This document shows, piece after piece, positions 62,108 through 64,000 of a stretch of 64,000 nt of DNA. The position numbers and the translations under genes are program-made. Each line of letters begins with the position of its first letter. Within the stretch, counting starts at the first letter, position 1. Below the pieces are notes generated by a model. The model had not been told where the DNA came from, searched no databases, and saw only the letters and a list, made by a program, of their open reading frames with translations. Origin of the DNA: Acidovorax sp. Leaf191 (GTDB lineage: Bacteria > Pseudomonadota > Gammaproteobacteria > Burkholderiales > Burkholderiaceae_C); the NCBI RefSeq assembly GCF_001424425.1, contig NZ_LMPT01000019.1, forward strand, positions 433,003-497,002. Direction: 5' to 3'.

Positions 62108-63661
62108 TCATGCCGCAGCAGGCGTAGTGCCGGGCGCCGGGTGCGCGATCAACGCCGCCAGCACGCCGGGCGCAAAGCAGGCCTCGGCGGACCGCGCCAG
62201 GCCGTCGAACACACTGTCGAGCGTGGGGGCGCGCGTGCCGAACAGCGCGTGCAGCACCGCCGTGTCTTCGAACAGGCCGTGCAGGTAGACCCCCAGCACA
62301 TTGCCCGCCGCATTGGTCCAGGCCAGGCCCGGCACCACCTCGCGCGCCACATCCCCCCCGGCGGCCATGGCCGGGTGCTGCGCGGTCTGCCCGTGGTGGA
62401 TCTCGTAGCCTGACACCTCCACCCCTGACAAGGCACTCCATGCGCCCGCCAGCGTGCCCCAACGGGTATGCGTGAGCCGCACCGTCTTGTCGCGCGCAAA
62501 GGCGGTCACCAGCGGCAGCAGGCCCAGGCCCGGCGCGTTGCCGTCGATGCCGTCGGTGTCGATCAGCGCCTCGCCCAGCATCTGCAGGCCGCCGCACACG
62601 CCCAGCACCCGCCCGCCGCGCGCGGCATGGGTGGCGATGGCCCCGTCGAGCCCCTGTGCACGCAGCCAGGCCAGGTCCGACGCGGTGGCCTTGGAGCCGG
62701 GCAGCACCACCCAGTCCGCAGCGCCCAGCGCCGCCAGGTCGGCCGGGCTGCGCACCCACTGCAGGCGCACACCAGGCACGTTCTTGAGCGGCTGGAACTC
62801 ATCCAGGTTGCTGATGCGCGGGTAGGCGATGACGGCCACGGTCGTCTGCACCGCACCCGCTGCGGTGCTGCGGTCGTCGAATACGCCGTCCTCTTCCGGC
62901 AGCCCGTGGTGCCACTGCATTGGGATGGTGGCGACCGTGGGCACGCCGGTCAGGTCCTGCAGCATCTGCGGCGCGGGCGCAAGCAGGCTGGCATCCCCGC
63001 GAAATTTGTTGAGTACAAAGCCGTGGATGAGCGCGCGCTCGTCTTCGGGCAACAGCGCCCAGGTGCCGTACAGGTGCGCAAACGCGCCGCCCCGGTCGAT
63101 GTCGGTCACCAGCAGGCAGCGCGCATCGCTGTGGCGGGCCACGCGCATGTTCACGATGTCGCTGGCGTGCAGGTTGATCTCCGCGGGCGAGCCCGCGCCT
63201 TCGATCACCACCACATCGTTTTCGGCGCGCAGGGCGTCCAGCGCAGCGGCGATCTGCGGCCACACGCGTTCGCTGCGGCCGCGCCAGGGCAGCGCGGTCA
63301 GCTCGGCGCTCACCTGCCCCATCAGCACCACCTGGCTCTTGGTGTCGGCCTCGGGCTTGAGCAGCACCGGGTTCATGCGCACCTCGGGCACGGCGCGGGC
63401 AGCCAGCGCCTGGAAGTACTGCGCGCTGCCGATCTCGCCCCAGGCGCCGAAGCCACCCGCGTCGGTGCCCGTGCCGCCGAGGCCGGGCCCCACGCGTGCG
63501 TTGTTGCTCATGTTCTGCGCCTTGAAGGGCGCCACCTTCAGGCCCTGGTTGCTGTACCAGCGGCACAGGGCGGTGGTGAGCCAGCTTTTGCCGGCGCCGC
63601 TGGTGGTGCCCAGCACCATCACGCAGCGGGCCAGTGGAGGATGTGTCGAAGACTCGGTCAT
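62108..63661 (-). CDS. cobQ: Cobyric acid synthase
   Basis: A 517-residue glutamine-dependent amidotransferase that amidates four side chains of adenosylcobyrinate a,c-diamide. The N-terminal dethiobiotin-synthetase-like domain has VLGTTSGAGKSWLTTALCRW and PFKAQNMSNNARV, with VIEGAGSPAEINLHASDIVN. The C-terminal class-I glutaminase domain has VLPGSKATASDLAWLRAQGL, nucleophile Cys in GVCGGLQMLG and His in SGYEIHHGQT. ATG 63661 (MTESSTHPPLARCVM) is the start. The upstream DUF3037-like gene is 25 bp away on the same strand. Confidence 0.95.
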   Translation of the reverse strand: MTESSTHPPLARCVMVLGTTSGAGKSWLTTALCRWYSNQGLKVAPFKAQNMSNNARVGPGLGGTGTDAGGFGAWGEIGSAQYFQALAARAVPEVRMNPVLLKPEADTKSQVVLMGQVSAELTALPWRGRSERVWPQIAAALDALRAENDVVVIEGAGSPAEINLHASDIVNMRVARHSDARCLLVTDIDRGGAFAHLYGTWALLPEDERALIHGFVLNKFRGDASLLAPAPQMLQDLTGVPTVATIPMQWHHGLPEEDGVFDDRSTAAGAVQTTVAVIAYPRISNLDEFQPLKNVPGVRLQWVRSPADLAALGAADWVVLPGSKATASDLAWLRAQGLDGAIATHAARGGRVLGVCGGLQMLGEALIDTDGIDGNAPGLGLLPLVTAFARDKTVRLTHTRWGTLAGAWSALSGVEVSGYEIHHGQTAQHPAMAAGGDVAREVVPGLAWTNAAGNVLGVYLHGLFEDTAVLHALFGTRAPTLDSVFDGLARSAEACFAPGVLAALIAHPAPGTTPAAA

Positions 63662-63686
63662 GAAAGATGGGGACGGCAGGACGCGT

Positions 63687-64000
63687 TCAGCGCGCACCCA
63701 GGGGCCGCACCATGCGGTCCATGATGTGGTCGAGCGCCGCCGCCGCATCGGTGCAGCGGCCGGTGTGCACCGGTGAGGTCTGGATGATGGCGCTGCGCCG
63801 CGCCGTCAGCCAGTGAAAGCGCGAGCGGAAGGGCAGCTGCGCAATCGGCCCGCAACCGGCCTCGCCCGCGCAGATGGCAACGATGGCCGACAGGTGGCGG
63901 CGCACGGTGTCGATGTCCACCTGCGGGTCCATGGCCAGCAGGCGCGCCTCATCGAGCGCGATCGCCGCCTGCAGGAAGCCGCTGCGATGGCACGACAGGA
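63687..64000 (-). CDS. DUF3037-like protein, C-terminal part (runs off the right edge)
   Basis: The C-terminal 103 codons are in the window and the frame is open to the edge. The sequence includes GPIAQLPFRSRFHWLTARRS then AIIQTSPVHTGRCTDAAAAL and DHIMDRMV, which I associate with DUF3037 proteins (WLTAPRS, SPVHTG and a C-terminal Asp-rich helix). Function unknown. It is upstream of cobQ on the same strand, 25 bp away, so it may be co-transcribed. The Met at 63932 is probably internal. Confidence 0.6.
   Translation of the reverse strand, partial: LSCHRSGFLQAAIALDEARLLAMDPQVDIDTVRRHLSAIVAICAGEAGCGPIAQLPFRSRFHWLTARRSAIIQTSPVHTGRCTDAAAALDHIMDRMVRPLGAR

Noticed and set aside
60239-63661. Cobalamin riboswitch near cobT or cobQ
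   Set aside because: Both genes have almost no upstream leader (shared start codons, or 25 bp to the next gene), leaving no room for the aptamer.

Overview
The window is GC-rich DNA with the gene content and dispersed intergenic repeats of a Comamonadaceae betaproteobacterium (Acidovorax or a close relative). This rests on recognised protein families (OmpC-type porin, several Bug/TTT solute receptors, LysR-type regulators) and on two repeat families that I recall as common in that group. No database search was possible. About 54 protein genes are supported. I saw no tRNA, rRNA, CRISPR array, insertion sequence or prophage gene.

Layout. 1-6407: catabolic accessory region. It holds the start of kdgD, a LacI-type regulator, a GntR/LacI chimeric regulator, and a lyase divergent from a porin plus Bug-receptor pair; a shared 13-14 bp motif links the chimeric regulator to the lyase/porin promoters. 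6712-11965: ispF, ispD and mfd. 12092-20213: c-di-GMP and phosphorelay locus, with a GGDEF-EAL membrane protein divergent from a REC-GGDEF protein that is followed 4 nt later by a 1502-residue CHASE/PAS hybrid kinase with its own REC and HPt. 20519-28439: a Bug receptor, LysR with a divergent quinone oxidoreductase, a carotenoid cleavage oxygenase, an orphan PhnD-like binding protein, serB and small proteins. 28731-33987: three-gene light-signalling operon of bacteriophytochrome kinase, CheY-like regulator and hybrid kinase. 34036-42710: SUI1-like protein, DUF2721, rhlE, a PAS-GGDEF cyclase, a chemoreceptor, CYTH-CHAD and a DEDDy exonuclease. 42857-48341: fadH divergent from tetR, slyX, an aminotransferase and a GyrI-like protein. 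48366-52629: Bug receptor, amidase, LysR and nth. 52734-58830: a spermidine/putrescine-type ABC operon with a GntR regulator and a hydantoin-racemase-like protein. 59092-64000: membrane diguanylate cyclase, cobT, a methyltransferase, cobQ and a partial DUF3037-like gene.

How it works together. The window is mostly sensing and scavenging: four GGDEF proteins, three large histidine kinases and a chemoreceptor, set among transport and catabolic units each paired with its own regulator. Several operator-like palindromes sit where a neighbouring regulator would be expected to act (246, 1634/4227, 22523, 44987, 58859). Two hairpin repeat families lie at gene 3' ends; the copies at 46449 and 56246 differ by compensatory base-pair changes, so their structure has been conserved.
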